Shown here in pieces: positions 28,201-34,240 of a stretch of 64,000 nt of DNA. The stretch's first letter is position 1. Each line of letters starts with the position of its first letter. Source of the DNA: Victivallales bacterium (lineage in GTDB: Bacteria > Verrucomicrobiota > Lentisphaeria > Oligosphaerales > Oligosphaeraceae). The stretch spans positions 1 through 64,000 of the forward strand of contig JAFPYX010000067.1 of assembly GCA_017417585.1 (NCBI GenBank), given 5' to 3'. A program made the position numbers and the translations under genes. The notes under the pieces are model-generated. The model did not search any database and was not told the DNA's origin. It saw nothing but the letters and a program-made list of their open reading frames with translations.

Positions 28201-29151
28201 GGCACTTGGGGATGGGGGCAGGACTGGCTTTCCCATGTCCACCTGATGTTCTCTTGGGCCAACCTCGCACCTTCCATCTACTACGAGGAGAAAATCCTGC
28301 GCGACGGGCTGGACGGCGTGAAGGTGCTGGGGCTTTTCCACTGCGACGTGCTCACCCGCGAGGTCGTCGCCAAGATTCTCGAATGGCAGGCCAAGGGCGG
28401 CATCGTCGTGGCGGACGAACATCTGGCTCCGGCAATCCTCCCGGACATCGTGATCCGCGAGGTCCCCTACGCCCAGGAGAACGCCCAGAACAAGGCCGAC
28501 CTCCAGAAACTCGCTCATGAACTGCGTGAACAGCTGGATCCGTACTATTTGCCATATACGGACGCCGACAACTATGACATCGTCACGCGAACCCGAACCT
28601 ACGGCGATGCGGACTATGTCTTCGCCATCAACGACAAACGTGAATATGGCGACTACATCGGCCAGTGGAAGCGCACGATGGAGAAGGGCGTGCCAAATTC
28701 TGGAGAAATAACTATAAATCGTTGTGTGTCATCAGTTTATGAATTATCACGCCATGTCGAGGTGCCCTTTGAGTCCAAAGATGGGGTGACCACGATTCCT
28801 GTGCAATACGAGACCAATGACGGACGGTTGTTCCTGTTGTTGGACGAGCCGATTGAGGCGGTGTCCCTTGAGGTTCCTGCCGAGGTCTCGGCGGACATTG
28901 CCACGGCATTCTCCGCTGAGGTTCTGACTGCGGGCGGAACGCCGGTCGAGGCGCTCATTCCGGTTGAAGTCACGCTTGCGGATGCAAACGGAAAGACGCT
29001 GGATGGTTCCGGGTACGGCTGTGCCGTGGATGGGCGGCTGGAGTGGTCCTTTACGGTTCCCGCCGAGACGCCCGTCGGGAGTGTCTATACTGCCACGGTC
29101 ACGGAGCTTGCCTCCGGGAAATCCGTCTCCAAGACGATTTCGGTGAAATAA
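25267..29151 (+). CDS. Large secreted protein: two LamG-like domains plus glycoside-hydrolase-like barrel
   Basis: 1294 aa. Signal peptide 1-23. Two tandem LamG/concanavalin-like domains (about 24-240 and 254-465) share near-identical blocks such as MEPQGFQVSKAVHPEL and VSYDG...FWVDG, showing an internal duplication. A beta-sandwich linker (about 466-570) leads to a long region (about 575-1110) with the pattern of a TIM-barrel glycosidase, including LLNSEVRDHS and WTWFDPAVR; the GH family cannot be named. C-terminal beta domains follow. It probably acts on a polysaccharide outside the cytoplasm. The SD AGGAGG supports the start. A short AT-rich codon patch lies near 28692-28755. Confidence 0.84.
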   Translation: MKKTLEGFYAFFLILAVGFWCQAADTVVAEWDFSVNTTGTTDGRIADGFTRGETVISDGWLMMPSGTGVTEPQGFQVSKAVHPELAPQSGFRVEAVAKLADDEPDKNLLTILDTKYLLDVGPKSREQAFHGFLFGLIKSSNGKSARLRISLGFQADSVQVDSDFFNVVPGKEQTFAVSYDGRSQVSFWVDGKSLGVFAVAPGGTIEPSIQRAVVGDRVGANHFPWRGAIRKVTLTAFPPAPEPEPLPEGESVLAEWDFGVRADGTVDGKIADGFMRGKTVVEDGWLVMPNGTGNMEPQGFQVSKAVHPELTPRSGFRMEVFAKLREGEFDTVQQTLFDAKYYLDLGPKSREPAFHGFLFALVRGTSGNARLRLFLGFKNDSVQAESKFFEPKPGQEQRFSVSYDGARTVTFWVDGVPLSTHEVKPGGPIEPAVFQAVIGDRYGSNHNPFRGSIRKVRLVAFPAPLAFLSSPGRHAFVRGEENARLQLKIHAVKEIQPGARVRLSFVDNTNGVFEATLKDGLVPNTDFETEIPFRPDYAVGSYPVKLELEGEGADGKAVTAVADDLIDIGPQLAQDGFPIILWSSGLPYDILLEHGMTHELHYFMHFLIKYGNESLKTQLKIHLDSAVAAGARISNQFGITAYFQDDYPRVRADGTKVPNGLEASNPEFQAKVVEYASQFAELTSKHPGCDSVLLNSEVRDHSVPSFGSSDPKAFEDFAGFPVPAEAVAKDGISWRSRQDFPLDRVIPYDDPLLVFYRWFWTVGDGWNVVQSKLTEAIHEHHKLPIWTWFDPAVRVPPLWGSGGAVDVISQWTYAYPDPMRTGGATDELFAMAEGRPGQKVMSMTQFICYRNQTAPVGEKVANPPAWLQGNETAGFISIPPDSLTEATWAIIARPVQGIMYHGSNSVWGENEAFYRANMRNAENSHAPYCTTNPDTKVALSKVLNNVVKPLGPTLKRIPARAPEVVLLHSFASSMYAKRGTWGWGQDWLSHVHLMFSWANLAPSIYYEEKILRDGLDGVKVLGLFHCDVLTREVVAKILEWQAKGGIVVADEHLAPAILPDIVIREVPYAQENAQNKADLQKLAHELREQLDPYYLPYTDADNYDIVTRTRTYGDADYVFAINDKREYGDYIGQWKRTMEKGVPNSGEITINRCVSSVYELSRHVEVPFESKDGVTTIPVQYETNDGRLFLLLDEPIEAVSLEVPAEVSADIATAFSAEVLTAGGTPVEALIPVEVTLADANGKTLDGSGYGCAVDGRLEWSFTVPAETPVGSVYTATVTELASGKSVSKTISVK

Positions 29152-29154
29152 AAG

Positions 29155-30414
29155 ATGCCTGAGGAAGAACTCCAGCCAAGGGAAGAACGAACCGCACTGC
29201 GGTTGCTGGACCGCACGGTCGCCGCGGTCAGCTGGCTGACGTTGTTGGCGCTGGTCATTCTGAGCGTGGCACGTCATGGTTTCGGTTGGACATTGCCTTG
29301 GCTGTGGGTGAACACCTGGCTGGTGCCTGTCCTCACGGCGGCGGCGGTGGGCTACCTGACGAACTACCTGGCCATCTGGCTGTTGTTCCGTCCTTATACG
29401 AAGCATGGTCCTTTCTGGGGCGTGATTCCGCGCAACCAGCCGCGTCTGGCAAAATCGTTGGGCAAGACCATCCCCGAACGGCTGTTGCCTCCTGCGGAAC
29501 TGGCCCAGACCATCACTGAACTGGCCGGAGCATTTTTGCGGAATCCGGAGATTCTGGCGCGGGTAAGGCGGACCGTGGGCGAGGCGGTTTCCACGAATGG
29601 TCAGGCCATCGCGGCATTTCTAGTGCCCTACGCCAGCAGGTCACTCAAGGTCGTTTTGGACGACCAGTTGAGGGGGGAGAAGATCGCCCGGCTGGTGGCA
29701 TTCTGCGCCGAGCAGTATCTCTCGAAGCCAGAGAACCGGGCGAAGGTCGCCGAGGGAATCTTGACGGAGTTGCGGCGAAATGTCCCGCAATTGACTTCCT
29801 TCCTGCGTTCCAGTCTGCGTCCGGCGGCGATTGCATACCTTGACCAGCGTTTCGGAATGATGCTGGCGATGTTCGGCGGTGCCGACGCGGTGGTCGATGG
29901 GATACTGAATCACCTGGACTGGTCATCAATCGAGCAGCTGATTGCCGAGCGTCTGTCCACTGCGGAGACCCTGGAATTGTTTGCCGACAAGGTCGGCAGT
30001 CTGGCCATGCGGCTGCGGGAGCATCTTCAGACGGCAGAGGCGCAACAGGCTCTGGATCGCTTTATTGATGAGCATACTCCACAGTTTGAAAAAACCATTG
30101 CCGATTATCTCCAGGAGAAACTTCCGGGGATGCTGGGGGAACTCTTCGACAACGGCGGCCTGTGGAACGCCATTGCCGGCAAGTTGCTTCCCTATCTGCA
30201 AAAGCTTATCGAACAGGAACTCGCCGTGCATTCCGATGAGGTTATCGCGAGGCTGGATTTGCCTGGACGCATTGAACGGGCGGTCAACGGCCTGGACCCC
30301 GCCGAGGCGCATTCGCTGGTCAACCAAGTCTCCGGACGGGAACTGACGCTATTGCAGGTGCTGGGCTATTTCCTGGGGGCCATCGCCGGATTCCTGATGA
30401 TATTTGCCGGATAA
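29155..30414 (+). CDS. DUF445 family membrane protein
   Basis: 419 aa. N-terminal transmembrane helices (about 18-45 and 55-80) surround the signature YLTNYLAIWLLFRPY. Then comes the GVIPRNQPRLAKSLGKTI block that defines DUF445 (YheB-like). A long amphipathic helical middle resembles coiled structures between membranes. A final helix (about 397-418) anchors the C-terminus. The function of the family is unestablished. The ATG is only three bases after the stop of the large secreted protein, so it probably shares its mRNA, although a functional link is not evident. Confidence 0.9.
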   Translation: MPEEELQPREERTALRLLDRTVAAVSWLTLLALVILSVARHGFGWTLPWLWVNTWLVPVLTAAAVGYLTNYLAIWLLFRPYTKHGPFWGVIPRNQPRLAKSLGKTIPERLLPPAELAQTITELAGAFLRNPEILARVRRTVGEAVSTNGQAIAAFLVPYASRSLKVVLDDQLRGEKIARLVAFCAEQYLSKPENRAKVAEGILTELRRNVPQLTSFLRSSLRPAAIAYLDQRFGMMLAMFGGADAVVDGILNHLDWSSIEQLIAERLSTAETLELFADKVGSLAMRLREHLQTAEAQQALDRFIDEHTPQFEKTIADYLQEKLPGMLGELFDNGGLWNAIAGKLLPYLQKLIEQELAVHSDEVIARLDLPGRIERAVNGLDPAEAHSLVNQVSGRELTLLQVLGYFLGAIAGFLMIFAG

Positions 30415-30989
30415 TTTGCCTTTTTTTGTTTGGCTTTGTTCCACGGGGTGTCTGATTGAACATTGTTGTATGGCTTGGGGTTGAATTTTGCCATGTCCGC
30501 AGGGGGCCTGAAAACTGGCTTGTGGTGCAAGAGGATGACTTCTTGGGTTGCTCCTGAAACCGTGGATTTTGGGGCAGATGGGTACTGTCGATACTTGCGC
30601 CATTGGGGAAGGTAGTGCTGGCATCGCACTGGCAGAAGTGCTCGGTGACTTCGCCTTCTCGCCAAGTCCCTGTAATTGTCCGGTAGCTTTCTGAAGAGGC
30701 GTTGCAAGTTTTTTGGCTGTACCAATAACTACGTTAAAGCGAATAGATGCATCACCTAACTTTTCAAACCATGTCCTCCTTTTATCCAGTGCTTTGCCTA
30801 TTGGTCGACGGCAATAGCGATATTTTCCTCTGCGCGTGTTATATTAACAGCACTGGATACCTTGGTCAAGCTGCTGGATGCGCTGTCGGCTACGGCGCCC
30901 ACGTCCGCCGTGCCAGATGTCGCTTTGATATGCTCTGCACGTACTATGTTGAATTTACAGAGAGATTAACATTCAGATTCTGATCAGCC
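30415..30989. other. Intergenic region, nothing recognised
   Basis: No gene, RNA or repeat could be supported in this 575-base spacer. A T-run at 30421-30427 directly follows the DUF445 stop but has no clear stem before it. A 78-codon frame at 30747-30983 has no SD and an implausible composition. Confidence 0.55.
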
Positions 30990-31187
30990 ATGGGAAAAGT
31001 TGGTCCTATTGTCTTGATGTTGCTATCCTTGGCAGTGGCATTCTTTTTCTATCCCTGGTGGTGGAAATTGCTTCGTGTTAAAGAGGATAGAGGACTATAT
31101 CTGGGATTGTTCTTCATTCTGCTTCCCGGAGCAGCAGGTTTGTTCTATTTCATTTACATCTGTCTTCTGACCATTTTCGGAAATTAA
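30990..31187 (+). CDS. Small hydrophobic protein (two TM helices)
   Basis: 65 aa. Two predicted transmembrane helices (about 6-23 and 39-62) are separated by a short charged loop, KLLRVKEDRG, a layout common in small membrane proteins. There is no convincing SD and no neighbour on the strand to support it. Existence rests on the clean membrane topology alone; function unknown. Confidence 0.42.
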   Translation: MGKVGPIVLMLLSLAVAFFFYPWWWKLLRVKEDRGLYLGLFFILLPGAAGLFYFIYICLLTIFGN

Positions 31188-31194
31188 ATCCATC

Positions 31195-31365
31195 TCGGCG
31201 GCCCAGTTCATGGGGCGTTTGGTCTTTCCTCCGTTGGCGCGGTGCTGCGCGGCGGTGGGCAGCGGCGGCCAGGTGGGTTGCGGCGCTAAAAGCATATTGA
31301 GGAAGTCGCGCCAGGGTATTCCCGGCGTGGCGTGGGAGATCGCCGTGGGGAATATCGCCTAATAC
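31195..31365 (-). pseudogene. Possible gene remnant
   Basis: A GC-rich island inside AT-rich DNA. Read on the minus strand it gives an open stretch with coding-like composition (TPGIPWRDFLNML... KRPMNWAAEMDL) but no start, no SD and no recognisable family. It may be the fossil of a gene disrupted by the adjoining repeats. The evidence is base composition only. Confidence 0.25.
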
Positions 31366-31543
31366 TATAAAAATATACAGAATGGAACAGGGGGAAGAAT
31401 TATGTCGATGATTTACCCCCAATGAGACACATGGGATTCGTGGAACGATAGAGACACTTTCGAGGCAAGGGGAGGGCGGCAGGACCCCAATCGTCCCAGC
31501 TGTCCCAATCGTCCCAGAGGCGCTTGCCCAATGAAAAAGTATC
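31365..31543 (+). repeat. Long direct repeat R, copy 1
   Basis: Begins near AATATACAGAATGGAACAGG and closely matches 31645-31825, sharing GGGGGAAGAATTATGTCGATG, ATGAGACACATGGG, GAGGCAAGGGGAGGGC and CCCAATCGTCCCAG words. It ends at GAAAAAGTAT, where the MITE-like element begins. Related words occur at 302-420 and 38206-38310. Confidence 0.75.
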
Positions 31544-31645
31544 CTGAATCCGTGAGTTAACCCTGTGGTGACGATGGCGTCACCACAACATATTCCGTCG
31601 GCGAGGCGCCGACGCTACATCCTTTACGCAAATTCACGGATTCAG
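31544..31645 (-). mobile_element. MITE-like element, copy 2 (102 bp, inverted)
   Basis: The reverse complement of this segment aligns with 14444-14544 from end to end, with five differences in the first 67 bases and more divergence in the last third. Terminal repeats are CTGAATCCGTGAGTT and AAATTCACGGATTCAG, and the CGTCGGCG/CGCCGACG hairpin is kept. It sits exactly between the two R repeats. Confidence 0.75.
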
Positions 31646-31825
31646 GGAATATACAAAACGGAGCAGGGGGAAGAATTATGTCGATGATTTGCCCCAAATG
31701 AGACACATGGGTTTCGCGGAACGATAGGGACACCTTAGAGGCAAGGGGAGGGCAGCAGGAACCCAATCGTCCCAGTGTCCCAAGCGTCTCAGAGGCGCTT
31801 TCCCAAGGAAAAAGTATTTCAAAAA
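31646..31825 (+). repeat. Long direct repeat R, copy 2
   Basis: Second copy of the ~180-bp repeat at 31365-31543, in the same orientation, ending at GGAAAAAGTAT. The following bases differ because copy 1 is interrupted there by the MITE-like element. Confidence 0.75.
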
Positions 31826-31848
31826 GGGGTAAAAGGGGCGTTTAGGGG
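31826..31848 (+). promoter_or_regulatory. Possible MraZ-binding repeat
   Basis: Three GGGG blocks (31826-31829, 31835-31838, 31845-31848) are phased 9 and 10 bases apart. E. coli MraZ binds TGGG repeats with ten-base phasing upstream of mraZ. The spacing matches, but the site is 130 bases before the start, further than in E. coli. Inferred. Confidence 0.35.
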
Positions 31849-31878
31849 AAGCGAAAACCGCCTCAACCCCGGTTTTTT

Positions 31879-31921
31879 GCAAAAAAAATTAAAAATTTTT
31901 CAAAAATTATTGTTTTTTTGC
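31879..31921. repeat. AT-rich palindrome upstream of mraZ
   Basis: Arms GCAAAAAAA (31879-31887) and TTTTTTTGC (31913-31921) enclose a nearly pure A/T core. It may be a UP-element-like or intrinsically bent promoter segment. A weak GAAAACCG/CGGTTTT stem immediately upstream could be a terminator for transcription entering from the left. Confidence 0.4.
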
Positions 31922-31978
31922 TGGAAAAATGGATTTCACGGGTTAATTTAGGGGGAAATAGGAAGAAAAAGTCATTAA

Positions 31979-32635
31979 ATGGTGAAAATAGGGGAATGCG
32001 CACCCCCGTCAGCCATTCCGATGGTAACGAACCTGGCAAATTTCAGACTGCCCCGCTTTACCCAAAGAGGGACATTGACCATGGACAAGCAGCGACGGCT
32101 GATCATGCCGAAGCCCTGGCGTTTGTCCACGGACAAGATTGCCAAGCCGTCGGCCAAGGAGGACGAGGGGGATTCCTCGGTGCCAACCGAGGAGCTGACG
32201 CCTTTTTACCTGATGCCGTGGACGGTCGAGGGCAAGCAGGTCATCTATGTCTTCGACGTGGAGGAGATGGCGCACGTCTCGGCGAACTGGGAGAACATCT
32301 CGCCGTTCAGCAACGATGCGCAGGCGCATTTCATGGACTATGCCTCCCGCATCCAGATGGTCACCATGGACAGCCAGTGGCGCTTCCAGCTCAACACCTA
32401 CCTGACCAAGTATGCCGGCCTCGACCCCTTGCGCAAGGACGGCGTGGCCTTTTCGGGCAGCTGGCGGTGGGGACTGCTGTTGAATGCCGACGACTGGGAC
32501 GCCGATGCGCCGATGAATGCGGCGACCCTGTCGTTCATGGGAGAACATGATGCCCACCAGAAGGTGCGGCAGGAGCAGCTTGAGAATGTGGCGGCCTCCC
32601 GGGGTGTCTTGCCTCCGGGGGCGCCATTGAACTGA
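31979..32635 (+). CDS. mraZ: Divergent MraZ-like protein
   Basis: 218 aa, against about 145 in ordinary MraZ. The two AbrB-like halves are recognisable. The first is RGTLTMDKQRRLIMP, matching the MraZ pattern 'G...LDxKGRLxxP'. The second is MDSQWRFQLNTYLTKYAGL, then VAFSGSWRWGLLLNADDWD, matching 'D..GRhhhp..LR.hAGL...v.lvG....fElW....W'. About 20 acidic and serine-rich residues are inserted after the first strand pair. MraZ is a DNA-binding regulator of the division and cell-wall cluster. It lies directly before rsmH, the conserved order. An ATG at 32081 has a better-spaced SD but would remove the first strand, so I prefer 31979 (GGAAG upstream). Confidence 0.72.
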   Translation: MVKIGECAPPSAIPMVTNLANFRLPRFTQRGTLTMDKQRRLIMPKPWRLSTDKIAKPSAKEDEGDSSVPTEELTPFYLMPWTVEGKQVIYVFDVEEMAHVSANWENISPFSNDAQAHFMDYASRIQMVTMDSQWRFQLNTYLTKYAGLDPLRKDGVAFSGSWRWGLLLNADDWDADAPMNAATLSFMGEHDAHQKVRQEQLENVAASRGVLPPGAPLN

Positions 32636-32645
32636 CTCTTTGGAA

Positions 32646-33620
32646 ATGGGTGAGGTTTTCGTCCACCGGCCGGTTTTGCAGCGCGAGGCATTGGAAGCGC
32701 TGACGGGCGGCGGCGGGAAGCGTTTTCTGGACGGCACGCTGGGCGGCGGGGGCGACTCCGCGGCATTGCTGGAGGCATTCCCGTCGGCCGAGGTTCTTGG
32801 GATTGACCGCGACCCCGCGGCGTTGCGGGCGGCGGCCGAGCGCCTGGAGGCATACGGAGGGCGTTTCCACGCCTGGCACGGGACCTTTTCCCGGCTGGAG
32901 CAGGCGCTGGATGACCGCGGCTGGCCAGACGTGGATGGGATTCTCCTGGACATCGGAGTCTCGTCGCCGCAGATCGACACCCCGGAACGCGGCTTTTCCT
33001 TCCGGTTTGACGCGCCGCTCGACATGCGGATGGACCCTTCCACGGGAGCAACCGCCGCCGAACTGCTCAATACGCTTTCCGCCGAGGAACTCGCGGACAT
33101 CTTCTGGAAATACGGCGAGGAGCGTTTTTCACGGCAGGTCGCCCGCGCGATTGTCGCCCGGCGGCAGCAACATCCTTGGGAACGCACCAAGGAACTCGCA
33201 GAACTGCTGGAAAGAGTGATTGGCCGTTCGCATCAGCATGGTCTGCCGCCGCCGACTCGCGTCTTCCAGGCGTTGCGTATCGCGGTGAACCACGAGCTGG
33301 ATGAGCTGTCGGCCGCGCTCAGGGCCGCCGAGCGCCGGCTCGCACCGGGCGGACGGCTTGTGGTCATCTCGTTCCATTCGCTGGAGGACCGCATCGTCAA
33401 GCAGTTCCTGCAGCACGCCGCCTTGCAGTGCATCTGCCCCCCGGGGATGCCGTGCACTTGCCACAAGCAAGTCACCTTCCGGATTCTCACCCGCAAGCCG
33501 GTCACCGCCTCCAGCGAGGAGCTGACCGCAAATTCGCGCGCGGCCTGTGCCAAAATGCGTTGTGCCGAGCGAACGGACGCCCCGAGCGAATGGATGGGCC
33601 GCAGTGTTAAAAGACTGTAG
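32646..33620 (+). CDS. rsmH: 16S rRNA (cytosine(1402)-N(4))-methyltransferase
   Basis: 324 aa, full length for RsmH/MraW. SAM-binding motif LDGTLGGGGDS is followed by GIDRDPAA; the family block LLDIGVSSPQIDTPERGFSF and the RIAVNHELDEL and ISFHSLEDRIVKQF segments are all present. It methylates N4 of C1402 in the decoding centre of 16S rRNA. The ATG at 32646 gives the usual N-terminus (HRPVLQ); an in-frame TTG lies two codons earlier. Second gene of the mraZ-rsmH-ftsL-ftsI cluster, ten bases after mraZ. Confidence 0.96.
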   Translation: MGEVFVHRPVLQREALEALTGGGGKRFLDGTLGGGGDSAALLEAFPSAEVLGIDRDPAALRAAAERLEAYGGRFHAWHGTFSRLEQALDDRGWPDVDGILLDIGVSSPQIDTPERGFSFRFDAPLDMRMDPSTGATAAELLNTLSAEELADIFWKYGEERFSRQVARAIVARRQQHPWERTKELAELLERVIGRSHQHGLPPPTRVFQALRIAVNHELDELSAALRAAERRLAPGGRLVVISFHSLEDRIVKQFLQHAALQCICPPGMPCTCHKQVTFRILTRKPVTASSEELTANSRAACAKMRCAERTDAPSEWMGRSVKRL

Positions 33621-33680
33621 AAAACTTGTCAAATAAAAATCATTTTTCAGGTAAAATAAACCTGTAGAAAAATTGTCAAA
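33617..33680. repeat. Direct repeat around a small hairpin, rsmH-ftsL spacer
   Basis: TGTAGAAAACTTGTCAAA (33617-33634) recurs as TGTAGAAAAATTGTCAAA (33662-33679). Between them CAGGT-AAAATAA-ACCTG forms a 5-bp stem. The first copy overlaps the rsmH stop. It could be a regulatory site or an internal promoter (TTGTCA-like -35) for the division genes. Confidence 0.5.
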
Positions 33681-33708
33681 AAACATCTTTTGATTTGAGT
33701 TTCCGGCC

Positions 33709-34110
33709 ATGTATTTTTACACCAACGAAATCCTCGAACAGCGCAAGAACAAAATCGAACGCTCCCGGCATGGCGACCGCGGGGATTGGATTTCCTTGGC
33801 CAAGTTCATCATCGTGGTAGTTGTGTTTTTTGGCAGTGTCGGCTTGATTTTCCGCCATTACAACCAGGTCAAGCAGGAGATTGTCGAGTTGCGTGCGGCG
33901 TTGCTGGAGTTGGAGCGCTCCAACCAGGAACTGGAACATAAGGCGCAGAATCGCTACACGGAATTGGAGAGGCAGCGCAGCGCAGACATCTCGGAGCAGG
34001 CGCGTCGCCTGGGGCTGCGTCCAACGCGGAATTCTCAGATTGTGCGTGATGTGCAACTGGTCTGGCGTGATGGTTCTTTGCGGCAACCCCAGGAACTCGT
34101 AAGCAAATAG
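33709..34110 (+). CDS. ftsL: FtsL/DivIC-like cell division protein
   Basis: 133 aa. A short basic cytoplasmic N-terminus is followed by one transmembrane helix (about 30-50), then a heptad-patterned coiled coil (about 51-90: VKQEIVELRAALLELERSNQELEHKAQ). The tail RRLGLRPTRNSQIV resembles the 'A..LGM....qvv' end of FtsL/DivIC. Size, topology and location between rsmH and ftsI define it, since these proteins diverge strongly in sequence. FtsL joins FtsB and FtsQ at the divisome and activates FtsWI. DivIC-like naming is equally possible. Confidence 0.82.
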   Translation: MYFYTNEILEQRKNKIERSRHGDRGDWISLAKFIIVVVVFFGSVGLIFRHYNQVKQEIVELRAALLELERSNQELEHKAQNRYTELERQRSADISEQARRLGLRPTRNSQIVRDVQLVWRDGSLRQPQELVSK

Positions 34111-34163
34111 GCGAATCGTCTTCCATGAAAGAATTCCTTGTAGCAATTCTCCAGGCGCTTCGT

Positions 34164-34182
34164 TGGCGGCAGCTCAAGCCGC
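34164..34182 (+). repeat. Hairpin in ftsL-ftsI spacer
   Basis: GGCGGC-AGCTCAA-GCCGCC forms a 6-bp GC stem in the 130-base spacer. There is no T-run, so read-through to ftsI is expected. It lies in a 22-codon frame (34125-34193) that could be a leader peptide, although nothing else supports one. Confidence 0.35.
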
Positions 34183-34240
34183 CTGCGGGTTGAAACGCAG
34201 TATTTCATTTAGGACATTAGAATTCTTTTCATTTTTGGCT

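Larger units (their letters stand above)
31188..31978. other. Repeat-rich spacer before mraZ
   Basis: This 790-base stretch has no intact gene. It contains a GC-rich coding-like remnant (31195-31365), two ~180-bp direct repeats, a MITE-like element inserted at the junction, a GGGG-phased repeat (31826-31848) and a very AT-rich palindrome (31879-31921). Confidence 0.75.

Noticed and set aside
30747..30983. 78-codon frame on the plus strand
   Set aside because: No SD, cysteine-rich and odd composition, no domain; probably random in AT-rich DNA.
31195..31365. Intact transposase gene near the repeats
   Set aside because: No start, no DDE or HUH motif and no complete frame; at most a gene remnant.
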